Assembly (NCBI RefSeq): GCF_024459955.1
Contig: NZ_JANFXK010000003.1
Coordinates: 1 to 64,000 of the forward strand
Length of the DNA: 64,000 nucleotides
Source of the DNA: Anaerovorax odorimutans
GTDB lineage: Bacteria; Bacillota; Clostridia; Peptostreptococcales; Anaerovoracaceae
Reading direction: 5' to 3'
In this document: one piece after another, positions 18,400-27,684 of the stretch
Layout: each line of letters begins with the position of its first letter
How positions within the stretch are numbered: position 1 is the first letter of the stretch
Notes under the pieces: model-generated
What the model saw: the letters and a program-made list of their open reading frames with translations, nothing else
Database searches by the model: none
Told to the model about the DNA's origin: nothing
Made by a program: the position numbers and the translations under genes

Positions 18400-19029
18400 A
18401 TGGCAGAGAACGGGAATTTAAAAGATATGATTTACAATAAAGTCTTTTCAGCGATCATCGAAGGCGAATACACGGCCAATGATATTATCAGTGAAAAACA
18501 GCTGATTGAAAAATATAAGGTGAGCAAGTCGCCGGTGAGGGAAGCTTTGGGCAAGCTGTGCAGCGAAGGGGTGTTGAAAAGTATGCCCCGCTTTGGCTAT
18601 GTGGTGGTGCAGCTGACGAGAACGGATATTGAAAACATCCTGAAATTCAGGCTGGTGCTGGAAGGGGGCAGTCTCAGAGAATGTATCCATCAGATTGGCA
18701 CAGATCAGATCGAAAGACTGAAAACAATCAATGATCTGTGCGAAAACGATCAGGCGAAAAACGATTTCTGGATACATTGGGAGCATAATATGAATTTTCA
18801 TCTGGCACTGATTTCCTTCTGCGGCAATGAGTTCTCTTATAATATGCTAAAGCAGTCGCTGGATACGCTGACGCGGGCGTACGCTCAGTTTTACTGGGAT
18901 AAGTGGAAGAAAATCGTATTCCCCACGGACACCAAATACCATGCCAAGATTATCGAATGTCTGGAAAACAGAGACGTGGAGGGGGCCATACATTTTTTAA
19001 GACAGGATATCAGCGATTTTGGCAGATAA
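18400..19029 (+). CDS. GntR family (FCD/FadR-type) transcriptional regulator
   Basis: The N-terminal winged helix (about 8-75) contains LIEKYKVSKSPVREAL, the GntR recognition-helix signature. The C-terminal helical FCD-like domain (about 80-209) would bind a small carboxylate or amino-acid effector. The gene is divergent from cyuA with a palindrome between them, and its stop overlaps the ribosome-binding site of the dipeptidase. It probably controls both sides. Confidence 0.85.
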   Translation: MAENGNLKDMIYNKVFSAIIEGEYTANDIISEKQLIEKYKVSKSPVREALGKLCSEGVLKSMPRFGYVVVQLTRTDIENILKFRLVLEGGSLRECIHQIGTDQIERLKTINDLCENDQAKNDFWIHWEHNMNFHLALISFCGNEFSYNMLKQSLDTLTRAYAQFYWDKWKKIVFPTDTKYHAKIIECLENRDVEGAIHFLRQDISDFGR

Positions 19030-19039
19030 GGAGACGGAT

Positions 19040-20452
19040 ATGATCGAGAAAAAATTTGACGAACTGCTGGAAGGGTATCATCAGGAAATGGTTGGCAATC
19101 TCTGCCGACTGATACGGATAAAATCGGTATTGGGGCCGGAGGAACCGGACGCGCCTTTTGGCAGAGGCCCTAAAGAAGCTTTTGACTTTGCCATGAATCT
19201 GGGGCGTGAAAAAGGCTTTGAATGTGTAAACTTCGACAATTATGCCGGTGAAATCAATTTTGGCGAAGGCGAAGAGGCCGCCGGCGTGATCTGCCATATG
19301 GATGTCGTACCGGAGGGAGAAGGCTGGACCTATGAGCCCTACGGCGGCCAGGTAGTGGATGGAAACATCTATGGACGGGGAGCGGTGGATGATAAGGGAT
19401 GTTTCATTGCCGCTTTTTATGCTTGTCTGGCTTTAAAGGAAAGCGGCGTGCCGCTGCGCCGCCAAATCAAGCATATCATCGGTACCAATGAAGAACAGGG
19501 ATATTTCCCGTGCATCCGCTATTATAAAGAGCATACGGATAAAATGCCCATCTGCGGAATCGTTCCTGATTCCTGGTTTCCTGCGGCCTTTGCGGAAAAG
19601 GGCTTTTTAAGTTATGAGTTTCATAAGACCTTTTCAGGTGAACAGTGCGGAACAGAACAGCCGGTGCTGCGGAGCATCAGCGCCGGCAGCGCTTTGAATG
19701 TGGTGATACCGGAAGCAAAAGCCGTCTTTGAAGGGACCAAAGAGCAGAGAGCGAAGATCCTGCGGACAGCGGAAGAAATTCTGCCTGCAGGCAGAATTAA
19801 AGCCATGGAGGACGGCGACCGGCTGACTATTTATACTGTGGGAAAATCGGCTCATGCTTCGGCTCCGGAGATCGGAATCAATGCCGGTTCTTTGCTGCTG
19901 CGGGTTTTGCGCAAACTGGAATTTTTCCCGCAGAGCGCCTGCAGAACACTTCATGCCTGGGCGGATCAAATTGCTTTTGATACGGATGGCAGTGGGCTGG
20001 GCGTGGCTTTCTGCGATCATACCGGCCCTCTGACTAATAATCTGGGGATCTTCCGCATGGACGAAAACAGCCTGTACGCAGGGATGAATATCCGCTACCC
20101 GGTCACGCAGGATACCACCCTTTTAGAAGAACAGCTTTCCTGCGCCGCCGCTAAATCCGAGTCGCGCTGTGAAATTATAATGCGTAATCCGCACTTTTAC
20201 GTGGACCCGGAAAGCCCACTGGTCCAAACCCTGACAGATATCTATAGAGATATGACCGGCGATGAGGAGAGTCAGCCTGTAGCCCATGGCGGCGGCTCCT
20301 ATGCCAGAATTCTGGAAAACTTCATCCCTTACGGGCCTTCCATTCGCGGGGAGGAGCTGTGCTTTCACAAGCAGGATGAGCATATTTCCTGTGAACGTTT
20401 GCTGTTGCTGAGTAAAATTTATGCGCGGGCGCTGTATGCCATGGCGAAGTAG
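19040..20452 (+). CDS. M20 family dipeptidase (PepV/Sapep-like)
   Basis: Dinuclear zinc peptidase of the M20A group. Metal and catalytic motifs are ICHMDVVPEGEGW (first His and Asp), GRGAVDDKGC, NEEQG (general base Glu) and a C-terminal FHKQDEHI. 470 residues with a lid domain insertion at about 180-350. The start ATG 19040 is 6 nt after AAGGAG, which overlaps the GntR stop, so translation is coupled. It likely hydrolyses dipeptides, perhaps feeding cysteine to CyuA. Confidence 0.87.
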   Translation: MIEKKFDELLEGYHQEMVGNLCRLIRIKSVLGPEEPDAPFGRGPKEAFDFAMNLGREKGFECVNFDNYAGEINFGEGEEAAGVICHMDVVPEGEGWTYEPYGGQVVDGNIYGRGAVDDKGCFIAAFYACLALKESGVPLRRQIKHIIGTNEEQGYFPCIRYYKEHTDKMPICGIVPDSWFPAAFAEKGFLSYEFHKTFSGEQCGTEQPVLRSISAGSALNVVIPEAKAVFEGTKEQRAKILRTAEEILPAGRIKAMEDGDRLTIYTVGKSAHASAPEIGINAGSLLLRVLRKLEFFPQSACRTLHAWADQIAFDTDGSGLGVAFCDHTGPLTNNLGIFRMDENSLYAGMNIRYPVTQDTTLLEEQLSCAAAKSESRCEIIMRNPHFYVDPESPLVQTLTDIYRDMTGDEESQPVAHGGGSYARILENFIPYGPSIRGEELCFHKQDEHISCERLLLLSKIYARALYAMAK

Positions 20453-20504
20453 TGCTGCTGAGAGGATAGCGAATGAAACTCCCGATTGAGAATAACTGTT
20501 TTTT

Positions 20505-20541
20505 AAGCGCCAGAGCATCTCGGATGTCCCTGGCGCTTTTA
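20505..20541 (+). terminator. Intrinsic terminator after the dipeptidase gene
   Basis: A 9-bp stem AAGCGCCAG / CTGGCGCTT (20505-20513 and 20530-20538) is followed by a short T-run. Confidence 0.7.
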
Positions 20542-20604
20542 TGCGTTTAAGATGAAAACAGGCCGCTAAACGCAGAGAGCTTTCAAATAATGAATTTACA
20601 TATA

Positions 20605-20672
20605 TTTACATATAGGCAATGGTATGATATATTAAAAGTAAATATATTACAATTCATTGTGTCAATTGTAAT
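20605..20672 (+). promoter_or_regulatory. Promoter and leader palindrome of second Rpn gene
   Basis: TTTACA (20605-20610), 17 bp and TATATT (20628-20633) form the promoter. In the leader ATTACAATT (20646-20654) and AATTGTAAT (20664-20672) are a perfect 9-bp inverted repeat, similar in character to the repeat around the promoter of the Rpn gene at 3.4 kb. Confidence 0.55.
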
Positions 20673-20706
20673 GGCGATGAAAAACGTTTATAATAAGGGG
20701 AGAAAT

Positions 20707-21549
20707 ATGCAATTAGAGAAAGAACTGAAAGATTTGAATTTGCTGGATCGGTTTTTGTTTGCGGAAGCTATGGAAGATCCGGAAATCGTGGAAATGGTGC
20801 TGGAAATCCTCCTTGGCAAAGAAGTCGTATTGAAGCATCTGCCGCAGGTGGAAAAAGAAAAACGCAGCACGCTGTGGAACCGCCAGGTCAAGCTGGATAT
20901 CTGGGCAATGGATGAGGACGAAACGGTCTATAATGCGGAAGTGCAGAAAAAGAACACCTTTAACTTACCGAGGCGCAGCAGGTTTTACCACAGCCTCATT
21001 GACAGCAGACTCCTGAAGAAGGGGACGATCGACTTCAATGAGCTGAATGATGTATACGTCATCATGATCATGCCGTTTGATCTTTTCGGCAAGGGCCTCT
21101 ATCAGTATACCTTCCGTATGGAATGTGAGGAAATTCCCGGCCTGCGGCTGGAGGACGGCGCAGTTCGGATCTTCTTCAATACCCATGGCAGAAAACCTGA
21201 GAATATGAATCCGGAGCTGCCTGCGCTACTCCGGTATTTTGAACACACTACCACAGAAACAGCAGAGGCTTCATCCAGCAAAACGATTCGGAAAATCCAT
21301 GAAAAGATTCAGGCCATCAAGGCCGACGAAGAAATCGGGGTGAAATACATGAACGCATGGGAAGAAAAACTGATGGAACGCCAGGAAGGATACGAAGCCG
21401 GTATGAAAGAGGGCCGATTTGCCGGTCACCGGGAAGGTTCACGGGAAAAGCAGAAAGAAATTGCCTTGAAAATGAAAAGCCGGGGAATTTCCCTGGAAGA
21501 AATCGCAGAGCTTACGGGTCTTGCGCCTGATGAAATTGAAGCTTTGTAA
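20707..21549 (+). CDS. Rpn family / PD-(D/E)XK nuclease transposase-like protein
   Basis: 280 residues. It opens LKDLNLLDRFLFAEAMEDPE, with RQVKLDIWAMDE and VYNAEVQKKN as the PD-(D/E)XK-like strand pair, and RSRFYHSLIDSRLLKKG, typical of the family often annotated as transposase (putative) YhgA-like/PDDEXK. The C-terminal region is a short charged helix (about 215-255), then the small motif GISLEEIAELTGLAPDEIE. The start ATG 20707 follows GGGGAG. Related in family but not close in sequence to the protein at 2346-3416. Confidence 0.78.
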   Translation: MQLEKELKDLNLLDRFLFAEAMEDPEIVEMVLEILLGKEVVLKHLPQVEKEKRSTLWNRQVKLDIWAMDEDETVYNAEVQKKNTFNLPRRSRFYHSLIDSRLLKKGTIDFNELNDVYVIMIMPFDLFGKGLYQYTFRMECEEIPGLRLEDGAVRIFFNTHGRKPENMNPELPALLRYFEHTTTETAEASSSKTIRKIHEKIQAIKADEEIGVKYMNAWEEKLMERQEGYEAGMKEGRFAGHREGSREKQKEIALKMKSRGISLEEIAELTGLAPDEIEAL

Positions 21550-21612
21550 CTATCTCTTTTTCGGCTTTTCATGTCTCTGTCCTGCAAAACCCTTCATAAC
21601 CGCAAAAAACCT

Positions 21613-21641
21613 TTGACACCAGCCTGTCCGCATGGTATTAT
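21613..21641 (+). promoter_or_regulatory. rplU operon promoter
   Basis: TTGACA (21613-21618), a 17-bp spacer and TATTAT (21636-21641) form a near-consensus promoter about 95 bp before rplU. Confidence 0.8.
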
Positions 21642-21647
21642 ATATTA

Positions 21648-21735
21648 CTGTAAGCCGCACAAACTGGGCTGTTTTGTAAAGCATGAATTTGCTGCCCACA
21701 CTGGCGAGACTGGATAGAGGAGGTAACATACCAAA
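21648..21735 (+). ncRNA. Ribosomal protein L21 leader-like 5' UTR
   Basis: The roughly 88-nt leader between the promoter and rplU contains a G/C-rich stem-forming stretch and ends ACTGGCGAGACTGGATAGAG before AGGAGG. Its position matches the L21 autoregulatory leader known upstream of rplU in Firmicutes. I cannot align it to the covariance model here. Confidence 0.5.
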
Positions 21736-22251
21736 ATGTACGCAATTATTGAAACAGGCGGAAAACAGTACCGTGTAGCCGAAGGAGATCAGATCCGAGT
21801 AGAAAAATTAAAGGTGGATGACGGCGAACAGATTAAGTTCGACAAAGTACTGGTTCTCGGCGAAGGAACTGACGCAAAAGTAGGAGCACCTTATGTAGAC
21901 GGTGCCGCCGTATACGGAGACGCGATCGAAACCGCAAAGGGTGACAAGGTCATCATCTTCAAGTACAAGGCAAAGAAAGACTACAGAAAAAAGCAGGGAC
22001 ACAGACAGCCATACACATTAGTTGAAATTACAGGAATTTCAGCGGATGGAACGGCTCCGGCAAAGAAAGCCGCAGCACCTGCAAAGGAAGAGGCGCCGGC
22101 AGAAGCCGCTGCTGACGATTCCCAGAAGCCGTCTTTAAAATCCATGAAGAAGGCTGAGCTCATCGAATTTGCAAAAGAAAACAGCATCGACATCGATGAA
22201 AAGGCGACAAAGCCGGTTATTCTTGAAGCAATTGAAGAAGCGTTAAAGTAA
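21736..22251 (+). CDS. rplU: 50S ribosomal protein L21 with C-terminal extension
   Basis: Residues 1-103 are a standard L21 (MYAIIETGGKQYRVAEGD, ending KKDYRKKQGHRQPYTLVEI). An extra tail of about 68 residues follows: an Ala/Pro/Lys/Glu-rich linker (about 110-132), then a compact helical segment KSMKKAELIEFAKENSIDI that resembles Rho-N/SAP-type helix-extended-loop-helix nucleic-acid-binding domains. Usual L21 is about 100-105 residues. First gene of rplU-rpmA-(obgE). Confidence 0.93.
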   Translation: MYAIIETGGKQYRVAEGDQIRVEKLKVDDGEQIKFDKVLVLGEGTDAKVGAPYVDGAAVYGDAIETAKGDKVIIFKYKAKKDYRKKQGHRQPYTLVEITGISADGTAPAKKAAAPAKEEAPAEAAADDSQKPSLKSMKKAELIEFAKENSIDIDEKATKPVILEAIEEALK

Positions 22252-22293
22252 TTAATTTCCAAGTAGATTGATATAGCGAGGAGGTGTCTTTTC

Positions 22294-22554
22294 ATGGCAA
22301 GTAAAAAAGGTGTAGGAAGCTCGAAGAACGGTCGCGACAGTGAGTCGAAACGGTTAGGAGTTAAACGTGGAGACGGTCAGTACGTGAGCGCCGGAAGCAT
22401 TCTGGTTCGTCAGAGAGGAACCAAGTTCCACCCTGGCAACAACGTAGGAATCGGCGGAGACGATACCTTATTTGCAAAGATTGACGGAGCTGTAAAGTTC
22501 GAAAGACTCGGCAAAGACAGAAAGCAAGTAAGCGTATATCCAAAAGAAGCTTAA
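22294..22554 (+). CDS. rpmA: 50S ribosomal protein L27, without N-terminal extension
   Basis: 86 residues beginning [19 protein letters not shown], the mature L27 N-terminus whose flexible arm reaches the peptidyl-transferase centre. Most Firmicutes encode an extra N-terminal segment of about nine residues that the protease Prp removes. Here the ATG is 9 nt after GGAGG and no extension can be read. The prp gene, usually between rplU and rpmA, is absent: the gap is 42 bp. Confidence 0.95.
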   Translation: MASKKGVGSSKNGRDSESKRLGVKRGDGQYVSAGSILVRQRGTKFHPGNNVGIGGDDTLFAKIDGAVKFERLGKDRKQVSVYPKEA

Positions 22555-22567
22555 AACATGTTTTGAG

Positions 22568-23911
<1,344 letters not shown>

Positions 23912-23925
23912 ATAATGCCCAATGG

Positions 23926-23954
23926 AAAAAGAAGGTGAGGAACCTTCTTTTTTT
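23926..23954 (+). terminator. obgE terminator
   Basis: A stem of about 11 bp, AAAAAGAAGGT / ACCTTCTTTTT, with a GAGGA loop and continuing T residues directly follows obgE. Confidence 0.8.
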
Positions 23955-23991
23955 GTGGTTTCCGCATAAGATGTTCCAGGAGGGAAATTTT

Positions 23992-24501
23992 ATGTGGAAA
24001 TCAAAACTATTAAAACAGACAGGCGTCTGCGTGATCGTCGCTCTTGCCCTGCTGCTGGCCCGTAGCGTGGATGTTCCCCAGCTCAACCGGGGAAGCGAAG
24101 CGGCCATAGCTTATCTTTCTAAGAACTATACGGTATCCGATGCCATGACCTTTGCTAAGAACAGCATTACAACCATCGCGAAAGCGCCTGTAACCGTGAC
24201 CAACGCCGTTTTATCCACCAAAGAGGAAGGCAAATACGGAAAACCAGCCGATGAGGCAAAGGAAGGCGAAACCGTATCCGTTTACGCAGTGGGGGCAGGC
24301 ACCGTGTCGGCTGTAGGTGAAAACGAAAAGATCGGCAAATTCATTAAGATCAACCACGGCGACGAAGCGGAGAGCATATACGGCAACTGCACGGGAGTCT
24401 ATGTAAAAGAGCTGGACCGGGTTAAAAAAGGGCAGGTTATCGCCACCTTCAAAAAAGAAGGAGACCGGGAATTTTATTATTCTTTTCGAAATCTGGACTG
24501 A
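23992..24501 (+). CDS. Membrane-anchored M23/LytM-like protein, probably inactive
   Basis: 169 residues: a membrane anchor (VCVIVALALLLARS), a spacer, and a LytM-like beta fold (about 105-165) recognisable from GTVSAVGENEKIGKFIKI, NHG and RVKKGQVIATF. The zinc-binding positions of active M23 enzymes are missing: the YxHL-type motif is YGNC and the HLHFE-type motif is replaced by EFYYSF. This recalls SpoIIQ-type pseudo-LytM proteins of the engulfed forespore, but that role is inference. The ATG follows GGAGGG. Confidence 0.65.
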   Translation: MWKSKLLKQTGVCVIVALALLLARSVDVPQLNRGSEAAIAYLSKNYTVSDAMTFAKNSITTIAKAPVTVTNAVLSTKEEGKYGKPADEAKEGETVSVYAVGAGTVSAVGENEKIGKFIKINHGDEAESIYGNCTGVYVKELDRVKKGQVIATFKKEGDREFYYSFRNLD

Positions 24502-24506
24502 ATTTA

Positions 24507-24515
24507 TGGTATAAT
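24507..24515 (+). promoter_or_regulatory. Extended -10 promoter of HD-domain gene
   Basis: ATGGTATAAT (TATAAT at 24510-24515) is a TGn-extended -10 box just after the M23-like gene. No clear -35 element is seen. Confidence 0.5.
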
Positions 24516-24565
24516 AGTTCCGCTATTTGAATGCGGATCTGCCGCAGGAAGGACTGATTTTAACT

Positions 24566-25102
24566 ATGAGACAAAAACATCCGAGCAGACAGGAGTGTCT
24601 GCGGCTTTTGGAAGAATATAAGACGCCGGAGCATGTGGTGAAGCACTGCAAGGCAGTGGCCGATACGGCGGTAAAGATGGGAAAAGCCTTGAACCAACAC
24701 GGCTATCATTTGGATCTGGAGCTGATCGAGGCGGCGGGCCTGATCCACGACATTGCCCGGGTCGAGGACGAGCACTGGGAAAAGGGCTATGAGCTGGCCA
24801 AGTCCCTGGGCTATGATCAGGAGGCCGATATCATCAAGGTGCATATGCGTTATTCACCTTTTTCTGCTGTGGAGCACGTCAACGAAACGGACCTTGTATG
24901 TCTGGGTGACCGTGTGGTCAAGGAAGATACCTATGTAGGTCTGGACAAACGCATGGAGTATATCATCGAAAAGGCCAGAAAGCAGGGTCATGCGGATGCG
25001 GAAAAACGGATACTGGAAAAGAAAAAGGAAGCGCAGGAGCTGATCGGCGGAATTGAGAAAACTGTGGGAATGACTTTAGATCAACTGATGAAAGGTATGT
25101 AA
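24566..25102 (+). CDS. HD domain-containing protein
   Basis: 178 residues with an HD phosphohydrolase core: HVVKHCKAVADTAVKM (first His), AAGLIHDIAR (HD pair) and a later Asp in LVCLGDRVVKED. The family hydrolyses phosphoester or nucleotide substrates; no substrate is evident. The start ATG 24566 is preferred over an upstream TTG (24527) because AGGAAGGA lies between them. Its stop abuts the TIGR03960 gene. Confidence 0.8.
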   Translation: MRQKHPSRQECLRLLEEYKTPEHVVKHCKAVADTAVKMGKALNQHGYHLDLELIEAAGLIHDIARVEDEHWEKGYELAKSLGYDQEADIIKVHMRYSPFSAVEHVNETDLVCLGDRVVKEDTYVGLDKRMEYIIEKARKQGHADAEKRILEKKKEAQELIGGIEKTVGMTLDQLMKGM

Positions 25103-26938
25103 ATGGAAATTAGTAAAGAACTGGACAAGTTATTGAAAAAAGTAGAAAAACCGGCCCGTTATATCGGCGGCGAGATCAATGCGGCGGTCAAGGACCCGGA
25201 GCAGGTGGCCTGGCGCTTTGGTTTCGCGTTTCCCGATACCTATGAGATCGGCATGTCTTATATGGGTATGCAGATCCTGTATCACATCCTCAATAAGGAA
25301 AAGGATATCTATTGCGAAAGACTTTTCGCGCCGGCCATGGATATGGAGCAGCAGATGCGGCAAACAGGCATGGAGCTGTTTACCCTGGAGACCAAAACAC
25401 CGGCCTCTCAGCTGGATTTCATCGGCTTTACCCTTCAGTACGAGCTTTCCTTTACCAATCTCCTCAATATGCTGTCTCTGGCAAAAATACCGTTTCTTTC
25501 TGAGGAAAGAGACGATTCCTATCCGATTATTCTCGCCGGAGGTCCCTGTGCCTATAACCCGGAACCGCTGGCTGACATCGTCGATGTTTTCCTCATCGGA
25601 GACGGGGAAGAATTGCTGCCTCAGGTGATTAAAGAGAAAAAAGAAGGCCAGTCCAAGGAAGAATATTTAAAGGCCGTCTGCCGGATTCCAGGCGTTTACG
25701 TGCCGCGTTTTTATCAGCCGGTCTATAACGAGGACGGAACGATAAAAGAAATCCGCAGAACCTTCGAAGGCGCTCCGGAAAAGGTTCAGCGGGCCCTGAT
25801 CGAGGATCTGGATAACGCATTTTTCCCGGAAGAACTGATTGTACCTTTTATTGAAGTGGTTCATGACCGGGCAGTTGTGGAAACCTTCCGCGGATGTACC
25901 AGGGGATGCCGTTTCTGTCAGGCAGGCATGATTTACCGGCCTGTCCGCGAACGGGAGCCTGAGACCATAAAAAGGATCGTAGAAAATCAGCTGGATAACA
26001 CCGGACATGAGGAATTATCGCTATTATCTCTTTCCACCAGCGATTATTCCCGCTTTGAAGAACTGGCTCTGGATCTGATGGCCATGTGCAAGGAACGGAA
26101 CGTTTCCCTTTCCCTGCCGTCTCTGCGTCTGGATTCCTTTTCCTTCAATGTGCTGCAGGAGATTCAGGGATATAAGAAGTCGGGACTGACCTTTGCGCCG
26201 GAAGCCGGCTCCCAGAGACTGCGGGATGTAATCAACAAAGGCATCACGGAGGAAGATATCTACGGGGCCGTGAGACAGGCTCTGGAATTGGGATGGAGCA
26301 ACGTAAAGCTGTACTTCATGATCGGCCTGCCTACGGAAACATATGAGGATCTTTCCGGCATTGCCGAAATCGCAAGAAAGATCAAGGAAATCAATTATGA
26401 GATCAAGGGCAGAAAAGGAGGCCGTTTCAATGTTACGGTCAGCATTTCCAACTTTGTGCCCAAAGCCCATACACCGTTTCAGTGGGAGGCCCAGGATACG
26501 GAGGAAGCCTTCTTTAAGAAACACGATTATTTGACGAAAAAGCTATCCATCAAGGGTGTTACCTTTAATTATCACGACACGGAAGTCAGCGCCATAGAAG
26601 CCGTATTCGCAAGAGGCGACCGCAGAATCGGCAAGGCCCTGATCCGCGCCTTTGAACTGGGCTGCAAATTTGACGGCTGGTCGGAGCATTTCAAAGCGGA
26701 GCTGTGGAAACAGGCCTTTTCCGAAACGGGAATCGACCCGGCCTTTTACAGTACCCGCGCCAGAGACTATGATGAAATCCTGCCATGGGATATGATCGAC
26801 TGCTTCGTTTCAAAGGATTTCCTGATCCGTGAAAACGAAAAGGCGAGAAAGGAACAGATTACGGAGGACTGCCGCAAGGGCTGCGCAGGATGCGGAATGA
26901 ACAGTAAAGCCAATTGTATGCCGGAGGTGAACGAATGA
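25103..26938 (+). CDS. B12-binding radical SAM protein, TIGR03960 family
   Basis: 611 residues. The N-terminal cobalamin-binding-like domain has AFPDTYEIGMSYMGMQILY. The radical-SAM domain carries CxxxCxxC in FRGCTRGCRFCQAG at about residues 265-275. A Cys-rich C-terminus CRKGCAGCGMNSKANC may bind another cluster. The family is nearly always paired with the TIGR03936 protein next to the L21/L27 genes. The substrate is unknown, but the genomic link suggests rRNA or ribosome modification. Confidence 0.9.
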   Translation: MEISKELDKLLKKVEKPARYIGGEINAAVKDPEQVAWRFGFAFPDTYEIGMSYMGMQILYHILNKEKDIYCERLFAPAMDMEQQMRQTGMELFTLETKTPASQLDFIGFTLQYELSFTNLLNMLSLAKIPFLSEERDDSYPIILAGGPCAYNPEPLADIVDVFLIGDGEELLPQVIKEKKEGQSKEEYLKAVCRIPGVYVPRFYQPVYNEDGTIKEIRRTFEGAPEKVQRALIEDLDNAFFPEELIVPFIEVVHDRAVVETFRGCTRGCRFCQAGMIYRPVREREPETIKRIVENQLDNTGHEELSLLSLSTSDYSRFEELALDLMAMCKERNVSLSLPSLRLDSFSFNVLQEIQGYKKSGLTFAPEAGSQRLRDVINKGITEEDIYGAVRQALELGWSNVKLYFMIGLPTETYEDLSGIAEIARKIKEINYEIKGRKGGRFNVTVSISNFVPKAHTPFQWEAQDTEEAFFKKHDYLTKKLSIKGVTFNYHDTEVSAIEAVFARGDRRIGKALIRAFELGCKFDGWSEHFKAELWKQAFSETGIDPAFYSTRARDYDEILPWDMIDCFVSKDFLIRENEKARKEQITEDCRKGCAGCGMNSKANCMPEVNE

Positions 26939-27603
26939 GTCAATACGCGATCAAATTTTCAAAAGAAGGATATATTTGCTATACCTCCCATCTGGATATG
27001 CTGAGGCTCTTTAAACGAGCTCTGAAAAAGGCAGGAATCAAGCTTTCCTATTCGCAGGGGTTCAATCCGCACCCCAAAATGGGATTTGCCCAGCCATTGT
27101 CTCTGGGGTATTCCAGCATCGGAGAATACCTGGAATTTGAGACAGATGAGGACTATTCCGAAAGCGAGCTGAAAAAGGCGCTGGACCGTCAGATGCCCGA
27201 AGGCGTGAACCTGTTTGAATGTAAAAAGCTGATTGGGCAGAAGAAAAGTCTGGCGGCCAGAACGAAATCGGCCGAATATATCATCGGCATACCTTTGGGA
27301 AGGGAGCCGAAAAAGGACGGACAGACCCTTTGTGAGGAATTTCTGAAACAGAAAGAAATCCTGGTACCGAAAAAGCAGAAAAAATCTAAAGAGATGAAAG
27401 ATGTGAACATACGGGACAAAATCCGTCTGCTCAATTTCGTCATTGCCGGTGAAAACTTACTGGTAACGGCGATTCTGGACTGTGGAAGCGAATCGAATCT
27501 CAGTCCGGAGCTTTTGATAGCCGCTCTGACGCGCTTTCTTATGGTTGATACTGACCGGTCGGAAATGGATGTTCTGCGGACGAAAATTCATTTTAACGAC
27601 TGA
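26935..27603 (+). CDS. TIGR03936 family radical-SAM-linked protein (DUF2344)
   Basis: 222 residues starting MSQYAIKFSKEGYICYTSHL. The family occurs as a separate protein, as here, or fused to the TIGR03960 radical SAM enzyme. The ATG (26935) lies behind GGAGG and overlaps the upstream stop as ATGA, so the two are translationally coupled. An RNase G gene often found next in line is absent. Confidence 0.9.
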   Translation: MSQYAIKFSKEGYICYTSHLDMLRLFKRALKKAGIKLSYSQGFNPHPKMGFAQPLSLGYSSIGEYLEFETDEDYSESELKKALDRQMPEGVNLFECKKLIGQKKSLAARTKSAEYIIGIPLGREPKKDGQTLCEEFLKQKEILVPKKQKKSKEMKDVNIRDKIRLLNFVIAGENLLVTAILDCGSESNLSPELLIAALTRFLMVDTDRSEMDVLRTKIHFND

Positions 27604-27623
27604 CAAAATTTACATGTAATATA

Positions 27624-27679
27624 TTGACAATCCCCTTTATGAATTGTAAAATAATGTAAAACATTCATGAAAGGGGATT
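27624..27679 (+). promoter_or_regulatory. comEA promoter inside a 16-17-bp inverted repeat
   Basis: TTGACA (27624-27629), a 17-bp spacer and TAAAAT (27647-27652) form the promoter. AATCCCCTTTATGAAT (27629-27644) and ATTCATGAAAGGGGATT (27663-27679) are inverted copies with one extra base. The right arm contains the AAAGGGG ribosome-binding site of the gene. Confidence 0.75.
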
Positions 27680-27684
27680 TTGAG

